Below the pieces are notes generated by a model, which made no database searches, was not told where the DNA came from, and saw only the letters and a program-made list of their open reading frames with translations. Position numbers and translations under genes: made by a program. From Micromussa lordhowensis (Eukaryota; Cnidaria; Anthozoa; Scleractinia; Lobophylliidae), in NCBI GenBank assembly GCA_964020085.1, contig OZ026604.1:16385858-16449857 (forward strand): a DNA stretch of 64,000 nt, written 5' to 3'. Below are positions 23,101 to 38,100 of this stretch, piece after piece (the first letter of the stretch is position 1; every line of letters starts with the position of its first letter).

Positions 23101-26100
23101 AGATTACAAAGAAGGATGTTTAATGGTGTGGGCAAACTATATGTCTCCTTGCAACTCTATTATTGGGCTATACTTTAAGGGTACTTGTGACGTCATATCA
23201 GTTACCATGGCAACGCACGAGGTCCACAAAAGCGTGCTCTAAATTTCAGTTTTTGTAAATTATCTGAGAAACTAATTCGGTGACCTACCATTTTTATCTC
23301 TTTGTTGGAAAGTTCCCTAAATTCTTTAACTTTTCAGACAGTATGGAAAAATTCTATCTAGTAGAATTAAATATATTTAAAGAAAACGCGTTTTATGGCT
23401 TACAGAAAATTCCACTAGATAATTTTCTCCGAAACTTTTATATCTGAAGTGCCATCGCGAAAGGTGCGTGTATGCAAAAAATCAAGATAGGTCACCGAGC
23501 GAACTTTCGAGCTATAAACAAATGTTTTCCACAGATTTTATTTCCGGTTCGCGCGATTTTACGCAGCATTAACTTCCGGTGTGCTGATTTTAATACTGAT
23601 TCAGCTGACGCGTGCATCTTAGTTATTGCGTGTGTAGATTGCGCGCGCCCGTGCAGCTAAAAACCCTTTCGAGCCTCCTTAACCAAATTGCTGGTTCCTT
23701 TTCTGCGCTCTGCGTGTGTGTGAAGCTTGTGATCCACACACGAGGATCACGCTTACGGCGCTTCTCACCTTCCGAAAAAATCATAATTGATTGTTTTGCA
23801 GTCTAAGGTAACAAAAAATATTCGTTTTTTTGGAGTGACCTCCTTCCTTTAAAATATGGTATTTATGCATTTTTTTTTTACAAAAAGTGGCATGGCTGCA
23901 TTGCATCATGGGTAATAGAAAATTAGCTTGAAATACTTCCAAATTGACCAAAATGACATAATTTCAAGACAGGAACCAATTTCCTTCACTTTCTGACTTG
24001 CTTTGATGTTATTAGTACATGTAATTTGAGGTAAGTGTAACATGTTTTACGTAGTGCACAAAAGGTGCCTAACCAACCTACCTTCTTGCTGCAATGGTAA
24101 TTATATAATTGAAATTAATGAATTAAACAACATTAAAGTTTACAGCTGAGCACCTTAGTGCCTTAGTGCTTTATCGCCTTAGTGCCTTATCATCTTAGTG
24201 CCATAGTTCCTTAGTGGTAGGCAGCATCCAAAATAATCCCAATAGTGCATTCTGCACTAAAAATGTCCTATTTGTCTGTACTGTATTAAATATCCAGCAA
24301 AAAACTAACAATTATGTTTTATAAGCTGAACATATTATTTACTTAATTATTGTTTTTTACATTGTATCTAATGCGACTGGTGGGATAACATATTCCGTTA
24401 AATATATGTTTCAGTTATTCAAACTTAATAATTGTTTAGATTTATACAGCTGTTCAGGTTCTCACCAGTTGCATCAGATACAATGTAAATAACAATAATT
24501 AAGTGTAAACAAAGGAAACACAATTGTAACCCTCAAATATAGTTTTGGATATAATATTTACTGTCAGTTATTAGAACCAAAGTATCTGTCCAAAGCTTCT
24601 CAGAGTTCATTTGGGTTACTTTGACACTGTAACACAATAGACCTTTTTACCGATACGGCGGCCATCTTGAATTCTATTGTTTTGACTGAGAAATTATGGG
24701 CTGCCGAGGGGGCAATTGCTGGAAAATTTATCGTATACACAGCTTTCAGGATAAATTTTTACTGCTTGTCTCTCATATTCCATAACAAATATTACAAGCG
24801 TTACATCTTTCCGTCACGATATTTGGCAGTTGTTCCTGTGGTTATCGAAAAATTATTGTTAAAAGTTATCACGCCACAGTATTCTTTTTAATTATTTCTC
24901 ATCTGCCCCCTGGGCATCCCATAATTTCCTCGGAATTCAAGATGGCCGCCGTATCGGTAAAAAGGTCTATTGCATAGGTCTCTTCAATCAAACAATGGTG
25001 AATACCTAAAGTATGATCTTTTTGTATTGATGGGATTTCTTTTGATCAATTTATCCTCCATGGATCAAACTTTCTTGAAACAGCTACATGTACAGCACAC
25101 ATACTCATTACATGTGCGCTGCATTGCAAGGTTCGTAGTATTTATGTGAGAAGCAACTTGGCTTAGAGTTCATGAAGATTCCTGCTCATTTTGCATGCAG
25201 GTGGCAGCTGGGCACAAGTGTTTATCTTGAGGATCTTTGATCTTTTGATCCAAACCACTGAATAATTAATAATAATTGCTTCATTCAATTCAAACCAAGT
25301 AATGAGATATTTTCTGGCACAACATGCATTAAATGTCCTCTGAAGCTTAAGAAGTATGCTTGTGAGAATGTTGGATATATCATGCTTGTCAGCCTCACAG
25401 CTTCAAGTTAGGCAAAGTATGTTTCTAGGCTTAATGTACATTATGTTTTAGTTAATTTATTTCTTAAAGTTAGAATTAATTATTATTTTGGTTAAGATGC
25501 AATAGTGACTTTGTCCTTTAAGATTTTCTATTGTTACATGTAAGAAATTCCTGCATAAGTTCTAAAGATGTGTTATTAATATTTTGTTCACTTGTTTTCA
25601 ATTTTTTTGTGGTTCAGTAATACCATCTAGAGCTGTATCTGTAATGGGATACTAAGTCAAAATTTCTGTTTAGATTATTTGTAATGTTTGCCACCGGTAA
25701 TCCTCCTGCTTGTTTTGTTTAGTTTTCATTTATAATCACTGTATTGCCTTGGGTTAGTGACAATGGTTGTACTTTCATTTTTTTCATTACAGTAACTGGT
25801 TATGGGCTGTTTCAAGTTGACTATATCCAGTGTATTGCACAGTACATACATGCACTTGTTATCTACAGTAATGTATCTATCCTGGGCTATAATTTTTTTT
25901 ATGTAAACAGGAAACTGACACCTGCTCTCAACACTACAACTTTGAGTCAAAATTTAATGTAATTTAACATACATGTAGTTAAGCTTGCATGAGGAGCAAG
26001 AGACATTTGTAAGCAGTTGTGCTGTTTTTGTTGGTGTTAGTGGTTAGCATGTCAAGCGTTTTTAGGAAGTTGGGGTATCCAGGCATATTTCAGTACTGTA

Positions 26101-27392
26101 TGTATTCCTGTGGTTAGTTGCCCTTCAGGGTCCATTTCACTACCAGAGGTGGTCAGCGGTTTTGGTTGCAGGGATCCCAGTCCTGTCAATGGCCATAAGC
26201 CCACTCAGGCTTGCATTGCATCATGCTTGTATTACATGTAGAGCTTGCCCTGTGCACTGGCTTGAAAATTGAACTGTTTTTTTTTTTTAATTTAAAGCTA
26301 TTAAAACAAACTTTTAACCAAAGTGCTTTTTGAACAATCTACATGTATGAGATTTTGTGTAAGTAAACTTCTGCAGCAATTCATTGCAAAAGCACAATGG
26401 AATCACTTTGTCTTTGGATGCAAGGTAAAGTTGATGTGCAAATGAAATTGCCTGACCTTAATGGGAGAGCTTTAAAACTGTTGAGAGTGCCTGCAAAACC
26501 ATCTGACTGCCCTGCACTGAGAAATGGAATCAGCTGGCCAGCAGTTCCATCAACTTTAACCAAGCCCAAATTATATTGTTTCAGTCACATGTATAAAGAC
26601 GACTAGTATTAAGGTCAGAATATCAGAAAAAATTATTGTGAACCAATAATTGACCAGCATGGGGTGACAGTTTGTTCCATGTAGAAGTACTAGATAGATG
26701 GACTTGAAGGGAGAAAATGGGAACTGAGATTTGTCTATTTGTTCACTGAAAAATGGGATTTGGGTCAATGGGACTGGAAATTACAAATGGGAATGGGAAA
26801 CACATGATTACCATGACTAATGAAGCAGATACTAGACCACAACCAAGACAGTGTGCTATTCTTTTAAATTAGCCTCCTTTCATTATCCAAATTACTACTC
26901 AAATTATGCATTTTTATTCTGTATTTTTTCACACTTTTTACTGTATATATTCATTCATTCACATCTATGTGATCGTTTGCAAAGGCTGCAGGTTGGACGC
27001 TGAAAGCTTCTTCTAATCCAAATTTTTAAGAACATTTTCCAGTATAGGTGATTGTTTCAATAGGAACATAATAGTTCACCATCAATAGTTAACATCTCTA
27101 AAGTCATAGAATAGTTGTTAAAACCAATGCACTGCATGTGAGGGTTGAACAAGGTCTTCCATGTCTGCTATTTAGTCACACAGTGGTGCATCTATGACTG
27201 ACCATACCCAGACTAGCATAATCCAAATATGAATGGTGAAACAGAGAATGAACTCTGAAGTGTAAATTTAAGTGCTAATTGAACCCATGAATAACCAACT
27301 GGCCCCAGTTGTTCAAAGGCTGGCTAACGCTAGCCACCGGATAAATCACTATCCAGCGGATAAGTGTTAACAAAACAAACCACGCTATCCAC

Positions 27393-27427
<35 letters not shown>

Positions 27428-30400
27428 GGCTTTGAACAACTGGGGCCAGGGCGTTAGCCCTAGTAAAGGGAATCAGGGAACCACACGAGGTAAAGAAAAA
27501 ATCTTTTGACCTTGGTGGGAATCGAAACCACGACCTCCAGATTAGATCTACTGTTACTCTGCCGACTGAGCTACGAGGTCCGACAGAGAAAGTTGGGGAC
27601 AATTTAGGTGGTGAATCGCGGCGAAGAGAAAGTAAGGTCGTAGGTTTGATTCCCACTGAGGTCAAAAGATTTTTCCTTTACCTTGTGTGGTTCCTTGATT
27701 CCCTTTGCTAGGGCTAACACCCAGTTGGTTATTCATGGGTTCAATTAGCACTTAAATTTACACTTCAGAGTTCATTCTCTGTTTCACCATTTGGGTTCAC
27801 AGTGGTACGTGGCACAACATTCATATGTACCCTTACTTTCTCATCGCCACCTAAATCGTCCTCAACTTTCTCTGTCCGACCTCGTAGCTCAGTCGGCAGA
27901 GTAACGGTAGATCTAATCCGGAGGTCAAAATATTTTTTCTTTACCTCGTGTGGTTCCCTGATTCCCTTTACTAGAGCTAACGCCCAGTGGGTTATTCACG
28001 GGTTTATTTAGCACTTCGTAAATTTACACTTCAGAGTTCACAGTGCTACGTGGCACAACATTCATATAATCCAAACATGGCAGTGCTCTAACCCTAAACT
28101 CTGATTGTGGAAATTGAATCTGTTTGCCATCCAAAATTTCACTTGACATATTAGAGCCATCTGCAGCTAAAAATCCATAACAGAAAAAGAGGAGGTGAAG
28201 GAGTGGTGAAACAGAGGATAGAAATCATGTCAAACTGGAAAAAAACTTTAATTTATTACGTACAGATGATGATAATTTATTGATAAATAAGAAGCGGCCA
28301 AGTTCTCACATAGAAAAACTACAAGTGGATAATAAACAATACGAACAACCTTTAACTATCTCTGACTGTCTTAACAAATTTTTTTGTGATGTTCCATCTA
28401 GACTTGCAGCACAACTGCCTAAATCTGTTAAGAGTAGTGCAACCTCTTATCTTTCTCAGGAACAAATAAAACAATTTTGTTTCGTACAAGTCTCTGAAAT
28501 AGAGGTTTTCTTATTACTAGAAAGTCTTGACACAAGCAAGTCTTTTGGGATTGACAAGATTCATCCACTTTTATTAAAAACTGCAGCACTCCAAATATAC
28601 CGTCCTTTAACATTTATTTTTAACCTTTTCTATCAACCAAGGTATTTTTCCTGATAGCATGAAACTTGCTAAAGTTGTTCCAATTTTCAAACAAGGCTCT
28701 CGTTTTACATGTAGTAATTATAGACCTATCTCAGTTCTTTCTTCTATAAGTAAAGTATTCGAGAAATGTATTTTTAATCAGCTGATGTGTTATTTTATGA
28801 ACGAAAACATGATTTCCTCAAAACAATATGGATTCAGGCCAGGGTTTACAACTCTGATTGTCTAATTGATCTTATTGAAGAAATAACTTCCTCTCTCGAT
28901 CAAGGATGCTATATATATGTGTTTCTTTATTCTTAGATTTAAGTAAAGCATTTGATACAGTGAATCACCAAATATTATTAAACAAACTTAAGTACTATGG
29001 AGTACAACTAAGTGAGTACAATTGGTTTCAATCTTACTTAAGTAACAGAAAACAGCAGGTGCATGCAAATGGTGTTGCTTCTGATACTTGTTTTATCTCC
29101 ACTGGTGTGCCCCAAGGATCGATACTAGGGCCTTTACTGTTCATTATTTTCATTAATGACTTTCCAAAGTCTTCCACCTTTTTTTCCACTAGATTATACG
29201 CAGATGACACATCTTTAGCAGCTTCTGGAAGTGATCTTGACAGCTTACTGCGTGAAATTAACAGTCATTTACCAGCTGTCTACGAATGGTTGTGCAGTAA
29301 TAAATTGACCTTAAATTTGACAAAAACTAAGTTTCTTATTTTCATGCCTCGTCAAAAGGAAAGCCACAATCTTTATCCACCACTAACTGTAGCAAAATGT
29401 TCATTTAGAGAAATCTTTTTCTGTAAAATATCTTGGTGTGTACATTGACTGTCATCTTACTCGGCATGACCATATTGATTATATATGTGGCAAAATAAGC
29501 AAAAATATAAATATAATGGTTAAGCTGAAGCATTATGTATCAAAAGCAACACTCATTAGGGTGTATTATTCACTCATTTATCCTTACCTTACATTGTACT
29601 TATGCTTGTACGCTATGGGGAAATAATTATAATGCTCCATTGTCTCAAATCGTAAAATTACAAAACAAAGCGGTTCATGTTATAAATGATGTTCCCCTAA
29701 TGGAATCAATAACTCCACACTACACATCCTTAGGACTTCTGAAATTTCCTGATATTGTTAAACTGAATACATGTATGCTTTTTTATGATTATTTCCACCA
29801 TGAAAAGTTTCCTAATATACCTGTTTCATTAGTATCTGAGCTACACAATTACAGTACCCGCAGTGCATGATCCAACCAAGTGGCAATACCCTCATTTCGA
29901 ACTAATCTTCAGAGATTTTGCCCCAGTATTATTGGAAGTTTCTTTTGGAACTATATTCCACAACTTATAAGAGACAAACCATCAAAAAAATGTTCAGAAA
30001 AGCACTTTCACGGTGGTACCTGCTCAATACTAATGTTACCGTATCTGTTTTATAACTTACTAAGTAAGCTATTTTGGCATTTTTTTTCCTTCACTTTTTA
30101 TTTCAAAATCTCAAGTTCTTGTTCATACTTAAACATCAAGGGGCACAATATTAGTTTACCTAGATGTGCCCTCCCCTCTCCTTCCAATATTCTGTGTAAT
30201 GTAATTTATGTGTTATAATGCTACCGTTTTTGTAAAGCTTTACTTAAATATTTATTGTATCAGCTAGGGATTGGAGGAATAACTAAATGAAATGAAATGA
30301 CAGATGATGTGGCTATTGTAAAAGCTACTAGAAATCTTGAACTCTCTCTTAATACAAAAGAACAATATAAATCAAGAAAAAGTGATTTACTCACCAGTAT

Positions 30401-32115
30401 ATATTTTAAAGAACTGTCTTGAAAATACATGTTCTTGTGAAAAATAGTTATTAGTGATAATAACTAGCAGTATTAAAACAATTATATTATTATTTAACGA
30501 CATTATTAAAACAATGTACAATAAATAAATCTTACAGCTGCACATATAGTGCATTTGAGCCTAATTTTCCATGCACTGGGATTTCTCATGCTGCACAGCT
30601 GAGACTTGGATTTGGGCTGTGCTTAATTTCCTATTTTTTTTCTCTTTTGCATCTGCAGTGATGTGTACATGTAAATCCATAGATTGCATATAATATGGAT
30701 GTAGATGTGGGAAATGAGGTTTATACCCCCTCCTCTCTCAGGAACCGCTAACAAGACACTGAGATTCGCTGGTATTGCTCTTATCTGCTAGTATGAAGAG
30801 CTTTCTTTATGGTGTACCTCCTTAGTACAAAACTAGAAAAAATGCTTGATGTCAAGTTATTGGCTTCTTTTGAAAACGATTTAACATCATATATTTTTAT
30901 GACATTTTAGTTACATCAGGTATGAGTCTATACTATTGTTTTGCCTTATTAAAGTGCTATAAAATTTGTGTTTATTTTTTTCTCACAGATCTAAGTGAAA
31001 TAGATGTGAACACATTCCTTGGCCCATTTCTTGATGTCATCCGGTCAGAAGACACAACAGGGCCCATCACTGGTGTTGCCCTATCTTCTGTCAACAAATT
31101 TCTGTCTTATGGACTTGTTGGTATGTTCACAGACCTTAGTTGCAAAATTTTTATCACTTGCAGCTAAACAGACCCACAGCAAAATAGAACTTACAAGACA
31201 TGTTTTTGTTCTGAACAATAGCAGGTTAGCTCATTTGGTACAACAGGACATCATTATGTTCATCTACAGTGTATGGTGAATCAAATTATCATTAAAGTAC
31301 TATTCGTGTGGTGACTATGACTATGACTGCTTTAAACAGTGACTCGATTATCACTCCTAGACCATGTTGTAGCAGTGCTATTTATAGTTTCTTTTAACTG
31401 TACATTACAGATCCCACCAGTGAAAGTGCGGCATCTGGTATTGAGAACCTGGCTGATGCTGTCACTCATGCCAGATTTGTAGGAACAGACCCTAGTAGTG
31501 ATGAAGTTGTGCTTATGAAAATTCTCCAGGTACACTGCATGATTAGATTTTGATTTTTTTTACACTGCCATCATTTTAGTTCAAGTGCCTAATATGAAGT
31601 AAAACCACTTCATTTCCATTTTCTTTTTGCTTAATAATGTGAGCCACAGGAAAGGCCTACTGGAAGAGTACAGTGTTACTGTGATGTTCAACAAGAAAGA
31701 TTTAAGTTTTAACAATAGTCAACACTTTAAATACACATTTGAAGTAGGGATAAATAATTATATCCAGGAGCGGCAGTAAGGTGTTGCGTGTGTGTTGGGT
31801 CTAGATCATATCAAAATAAACATTTTTTTTGTCAAAAGGCCCTGTGTTCTTTATTGTGTTTTAGAAAATAACCCAAAGCAAATACGCACGCTGATTGGTT
31901 TAAAACCTTGTTTCTATAACTCGATAGAAACACAGAACTAACACGGGCTGTTGACGTAACGATGGCGCGAACAAAGAGAATTTGCACTTTCATGATCGAA
32001 GTAAACAAGTTGTTTTTCTTTTTCTTTGTCGCGGTATTTTCTAAAAGAAATAGAAAACATGTTCGCCGTGTTCCTATCGAGTTATAGAAACACTCGTGAA
32101 AGTTTGGGAGAACTC

Positions 32116-32146
<31 letters not shown>

Positions 32147-35100
32147 CATGTTCCCACAGCATTTCTCGTTCTCCCAAACTTTTACTCGTGTTTCTATTTA
32201 ACAATTAGATTATGAGCTGGAGATTTCTATCGCGTGATAGTTGACGAGGGCGCAGCCCGAGTCAACTATCGCGCGATAGAAATCGAGAGCGAATAATCTA
32301 ATTGTTTTAGTATAAATCTACTAGTCGTTCAAAACTTAATCTAAATCCTCTTCTCAACACTTCGAAAACGCCAAGAAACGGCCGTCATTTTGTTAACAAG
32401 TGCACACTGTTACGCTACTCACTATCTATCACAGAATAGATAGTGAGTAGCGTAGCCAATCAGAGAACGGCATTCGTGATAGAACGCTAGTAGATTTATA
32501 CTAAAACTCGATAGAAACACGGCACATGTTTTCTATTTCTTAATTACCAATTAGTCCATGAGCAAGCATTGGATATGAAATTTCATAGCCATTGAGGCAT
32601 GTACATGTGATTTGTCAATAATCATCTCATATCCAACAAGTTCCAGTGGAATAATTGTGTTGTTTAAAACGCCCCCAAAATTTAGAAAACTAATAATATT
32701 TATTGATAAATAAAACTAAATTAAGAACCCCCCCCCCCCCCCAAAGAAAAAAACAACAAAAAAAACCTGTACACTTACCAGAAGTTATCTGTAGAGCCCA
32801 GTAATATTACTCAGTTAGCACGATGACAAAAAGAGGTGTGTTTACAAGTGGCTGTGATTGTTTGTGTTAGGTGCTAAGAACATTGCTGCTGACGCCTGTT
32901 GGTGCGCACATGACAAATGAATCAGTTTGTGAGATCATGCAGTCTTGCTTCAGGATTTGTTTTGAAACAAGACTTAGTGGTATGTAGTGTTAATCATGTT
33001 CTATAAAAAGTCATATTTGTTTCAGAAGTATAGTTACGTACACTATATTGCATAGATTACATACATATATACTGTAAATCCTCTATTAGGCCTCCAGGGG
33101 ACATCTTTATTTTAAGCACTTTTGAGAGAGAGGGGGCTTATTTGAGAGGGGGGAGCTTCTTTAATTGAAACTTTCAGTACGTGAATAAACCATACCAAAT
33201 CATGCACATGAAGGGTTACAGTTGTGATTATATATTACAAATTCAGTCTATCATGTACTAACTTGATTGTGTGGAATAAGGGAGGAGGGGGGCTTAATGA
33301 CTTCCTTCCGTGGATAAAGGGGCTTATTAAAGAGGGGGGTTATTTGAGAGGGGGTTCATGGAGGATTTACAGTATTCATTGTCAGAAGTTTATTTTTGAT
33401 TTCAGTTGATTTTTGAAGTGAGTTGCATTTTTCGATTTATTCGTCATTGCTGTTGAGGTAGGGTTTACTCCCAATCTTAATACAGTTGCAACGATAATAA
33501 TATTAATTTTTTGATATTAGTTAAAATAAATTTTTTTCTGTTAATCTTCAGAACTCCTTCGTCGTTCTGCAGAACAAACCTTGATGGACATGGTGCAGCT
33601 TTTGTTTTCAAGGTTAGAATGGTTAACATACTCAAGGAAGTTGCTAATGGTTTTATTTTAAACATCCTGAGCATAATGAAGAACATTTTTATTTTACTTG
33701 ACATTTTAAAACTGCTGATAGAGATTATGGGCCCAGTGCAAAGTGTTTGAATTGTAAAATACTTCATCATTTCTGAAAAAGTGAGTAAAACGATGTTGAT
33801 TATATTGAAGTATTTTTGAATTCAAAGCTTTTTAAACCGCGCAGCCGTAGGCTGGCCGGTTTCTTGCTTTGCACTCGGTTTATTTATTTTTTTTTTAGTT
33901 TTGTCGGGGAGCAGACGCAAACTCCCACTCACGGCCAATTGTCTTCACCGGACGATGTCATCATCAACCAATTATTACAGGCCATTTCTCAGCTCTTTTC
34001 GTCATATCAGGAGGGTTTTGTCAAGTTAGCAAATTAACTGTATACACAAAAAAATGGCGGCCAAAGGGAGAAAATGTTAAATTGGTCCAACTTGGGCCAA
34101 AATCCTTCGGCAATGGGCGTCAGGACATTTGCAAGGATAAAGCATCTAATTTGGGACCAGCTGCTGGCTAGTAAGGCTGAAATTATCCAGAGTTAAGCTG
34201 TATTTTCGTTTTGCATGCAAAACAGAACATTTTGTAATCTGGAATGTTTGCATTGTTTCTGTTCACTTTCAAAGGGAATATTCAATTCGCTAAAAAGGTA
34301 TTACGTCTGGCCATGGAATACGCTGACGGTGATAAATGTAAGATCGTGTATAGTTCGCCAGAAGCAATGGTGGAATTTTCTGGGGAAAAAAAGTTGAAAC
34401 TTGGCCTTAGTGCTCGTCAAAAACCCATATGTAAAATTTATATTGAAAGGTCAAGGTATTTTTTCATTAGACGTAAACAAAATTCTCCGATTACAAGTCA
34501 CGCTAAACTCACGCTATGCAAAGAATGTAATCAGATACTCCTTTTTTCGTATATTTGCTGAAGGGCAGGAGAGTCGCGTTTCGCAGACAAAGCGTGGTTT
34601 ACAACTGCACCGCGGTTCTTGTTTGCTCTTAGTCTGTAAAATCTAGGTATTAGTAAACAGCTATTCATGCCCCTCTTGTTTTGCTTAATTAGACTCCCTC
34701 AATTTAAAGAAGAGCTGAAGTCAGGAATAGTGCCTAATATAAGAAAGGTAAGTTCAAAAAGTCATTCAGAGTAGTGTTTTTTTGTAAGTATTGTAACGTT
34801 TTTTCTGTAAATTAATTGTCATTGTAAACCAACTACTTTAAGTATTGTGACGTGTTTGTGGCAAAATAAAAAAAAATTGCAAAAGAAAAAAGGTGAAAAG
34901 CTGCATGTAAAGTTAGTACATAAATGTTTATAATTTATTGTCGGACCTCCTCTGGGAGGCTTGGTAGTGGGTGAGTACATGACAGCAGATACTCAGAGAG
35001 GTCCAGTGGTGCACTGCTTGAAATTCACATTTCCACTACAATTTATTTGTTCTTTCAAGTGCCACTATGACGAAAATTGCATCCTTCAAATCTGAGCCAT

Positions 35101-38100
35101 TTTAAGACATAAACAAGTAGTCTATACAAGAGTAAAAATGCTGTTTACTGTTTTCAAATATCTCTTTTCGTTCCAGAGATATTCAAGTTTTTAAAATATG
35201 TAAATTAGCCAAGTGATGACATCATACACTCAACCGCATTTTGATCAAATATGATAAACAAGGATATCTCAGTAATTTGTATAATAAATGTTTGAATTTC
35301 TATGGTAAGATTTTACTAGAGGTGCTCTGCAGTATGAGCTGAACAATTTTGTTACCATGGCAACATACTAGGTTCTAGACCTCCACAATATTAATTGAAA
35401 GGCTTTTCTGACCACTTTTAGGGTTCCATGTTGATATTTGCCAATGGTGCCTAATCTGCATAATCCAGCAAGCATATAAACACATTAGGTTGAGTTCATA
35501 GCCTTGTTTAATGTTTTCCAAGCTTAAAATTACTTAATATTGATATCAGGCTAGAGGGGACTGGAAAAGAGTGGGTTGCCATGGGAACGGAAATTGTTAT
35601 AGCTGTAGATGTGTTGCATTTAGAACTATTAGCCTACCAAGTTTCAATGGTTTCTGCTGCAAATTGACCAAGATAGCGCTATTTATATACTTCATGTAGT
35701 ATTTGGTTGAGTGTATGACATCATCATTAATCTCATTTGCATATTTTACTCATTTTTCAAACTTAAATATCTCCTGAACCAATGCAGATATTTGTAAACG
35801 GTAGACGGCGTTTTTAATCTTTCGCAGAATTTTATGTGATTAACCTAAAAAATCAAGGGATAAAAATTTGATCGTAGTGGCACTTTAACTTACATTTTGT
35901 ATGACTGTCAGGTAAATTTTATATCCCTATACACCTAGCTCTTCAGGACTTAGACAGTAATAAAAGACATGTTGCCTAATCAGAACAGAATTGGGTTGGG
36001 GTGCATGAGGAGGTGGGGTTTATTGATCGACTACGTTGCTAGTAGATATACATGTACATTGGCAAGGGTACTTGAGACTCGGAATGTAGATTTTGTCATA
36101 AGACACATGTTCAGTGATACATAGCTTGCACAATTGTAACTAGCAAAGTGTTGTACTACCACACTGCAGTGGCAGGTCTGAAACAGAGTATTGATTTAAA
36201 GTGCCTATGAAGTAAAAAATTATTCTTGCTTATTTGAAAGGCTCAAAGTAAAGAAGAATGGCGTTTTCCTTTTTGAAATATCTTTTTTCGTTCTAGAGAT
36301 ATTTACGTTTTTGTATTATGCAAATGAGGGAAGTGATGACGTCATAAATCGTTTCACTTGAAAAGTAAAACACTGAATCATTAATATCTCCAGAAATATT
36401 GGAGCAGTGTTCTTCAAACTTGGCACCAGAAATGTACATCACAAAAGGAACAGAATGACACCTACCATTTTGTTACCATGGCAACACTCTTGGCTCCAGT
36501 CTCTCTCTGTGAAAAACCAAATATTCCCATTTGCAACCCTTTGTAAAGGGACAGAGGGTCTTGCTCGGAACACACATGATTCCCATATTGTCTTAACTCT
36601 CCCCATTAGATTGTTGAGAGTGGATGATCATTGATAAGATAAAATCTGAGAATTTTAGTTTTAATTAAAACACGACCAGCGGCATAACCGTTGTCATGGC
36701 AACAGCACAACGGGTCTCGTTTTTTGTCTTTTACAATGTACATTTCTGGTGCCAAGTTTGAAGGCCACCGCTTTAATATTTCTAGAGATATGCGTGATTG
36801 AGTGTTGGACTGTTTTAGTGGAACCACCTATGACGATGTCATCACTCGTAACATAAAAATGTGAATATCTCTAAAACGAAAAAAGGTATTCCAAAAAGGA
36901 AAACGCCATTCTACTTTACGCTGAAAATCCTTTCAAATCAGCAGCAATTATTTTTTACTTCATAGGCACTTTAAGGGTCAGGTCATAAATAGGGTATCAA
37001 AGTTTTGGTCAGGTCATCAAATAGGGTGGGGAAAATCGCAGATTTTGGTCATGAGGTGGTAAGGGTTTGGATAGTAGGCCGCACACCCCCACCCAATTTT
37101 TCTTGGAGTACATGTACCCATCCCGGGTCTTCAGTAGCGTTGTTATTTTTTGGCCTTTAGGTATTCAAACGAGCAGGAGCTATTGCTACTGGAAAACGGA
37201 AAAAGCACATTTCACCCAAACCCAGAAGAGCCCACCAAGAAGAGATACCTCTAACAACAACAGCAGAAGCAGCAGCAGCAATGACACCAACTACAACAGC
37301 AACATCTTCTGAATCACTGGTCAGCAAACCTGAGGAACATTTAAATGAAGTAGAGGTCCCTGAAGAAGATACCAATGTTATAGAAATTGAAGAATTCCTT
37401 GAAGAGGCCACGGAAAGGCAGGAAGTGTTGCCAGAAGAGTCCATTGCTGATGGGGACTTAGACAAGCCTGCTGAAGAGTGTACCAATATGACTGAGCGAC
37501 CCACTGAGGAAGAGCCATCAGTAGCATCACAGCTGATGACCAGTGAGGTTGAAGGAGACAACTTGAGTGTGGAAGGCATGGTTATGTCTGAGGACGAAAG
37601 GGAGGGAGTATGTGATGCACCCTCCATGGAACTGGTAAGAGCAGCTCCACATGCTTTGTTTTCAAAGATATTTCACATGTAGCCTTGCAACTGGGGCCCA
37701 TTTTATGTTACCATGGTTACCAACCGTTTTTGGTCTGTAGTGATAGTTTTTATTCAACCTTGCCCCTGAACTTGCTCATTAACGATCATTTGTACATAAT
37801 GAACTCTACAGCTCTACAATCACACATATCTAGATAATGAATTCTACAGCTCTACAATCACACATTTCTAGATAATAAACTCTATGGCTCTACGGCTCTT
37901 TGATCACACATTTCTCGATGATAACTCTATGGCTCCATGATTAAACATTTTTAGACAAATAAACTCTATGGCTTTCTAGCTCCATACCAAGCACACAATA
38001 GGAATTGTTTATTTAAATTTTTTCTTTAGTACTCTACTAAGTGCTTTTTGCATTTGCCGAAAAATCTAAACAACACTTAAGTGTTATTTCCGTTGTTTCC

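Noticed and set aside
27508..27580. Functional tRNA gene (minus strand)
   Set aside because: The acceptor and T arms pair, but the anticodon arm is poor, and the same head recurs twice nearby attached to a shared non-tRNA tail, so it is a SINE.
28280..29448. Active reverse transcriptase gene
   Set aside because: Reverse-transcriptase motifs are present, but frameshifts and stops separate them and the endonuclease is missing.
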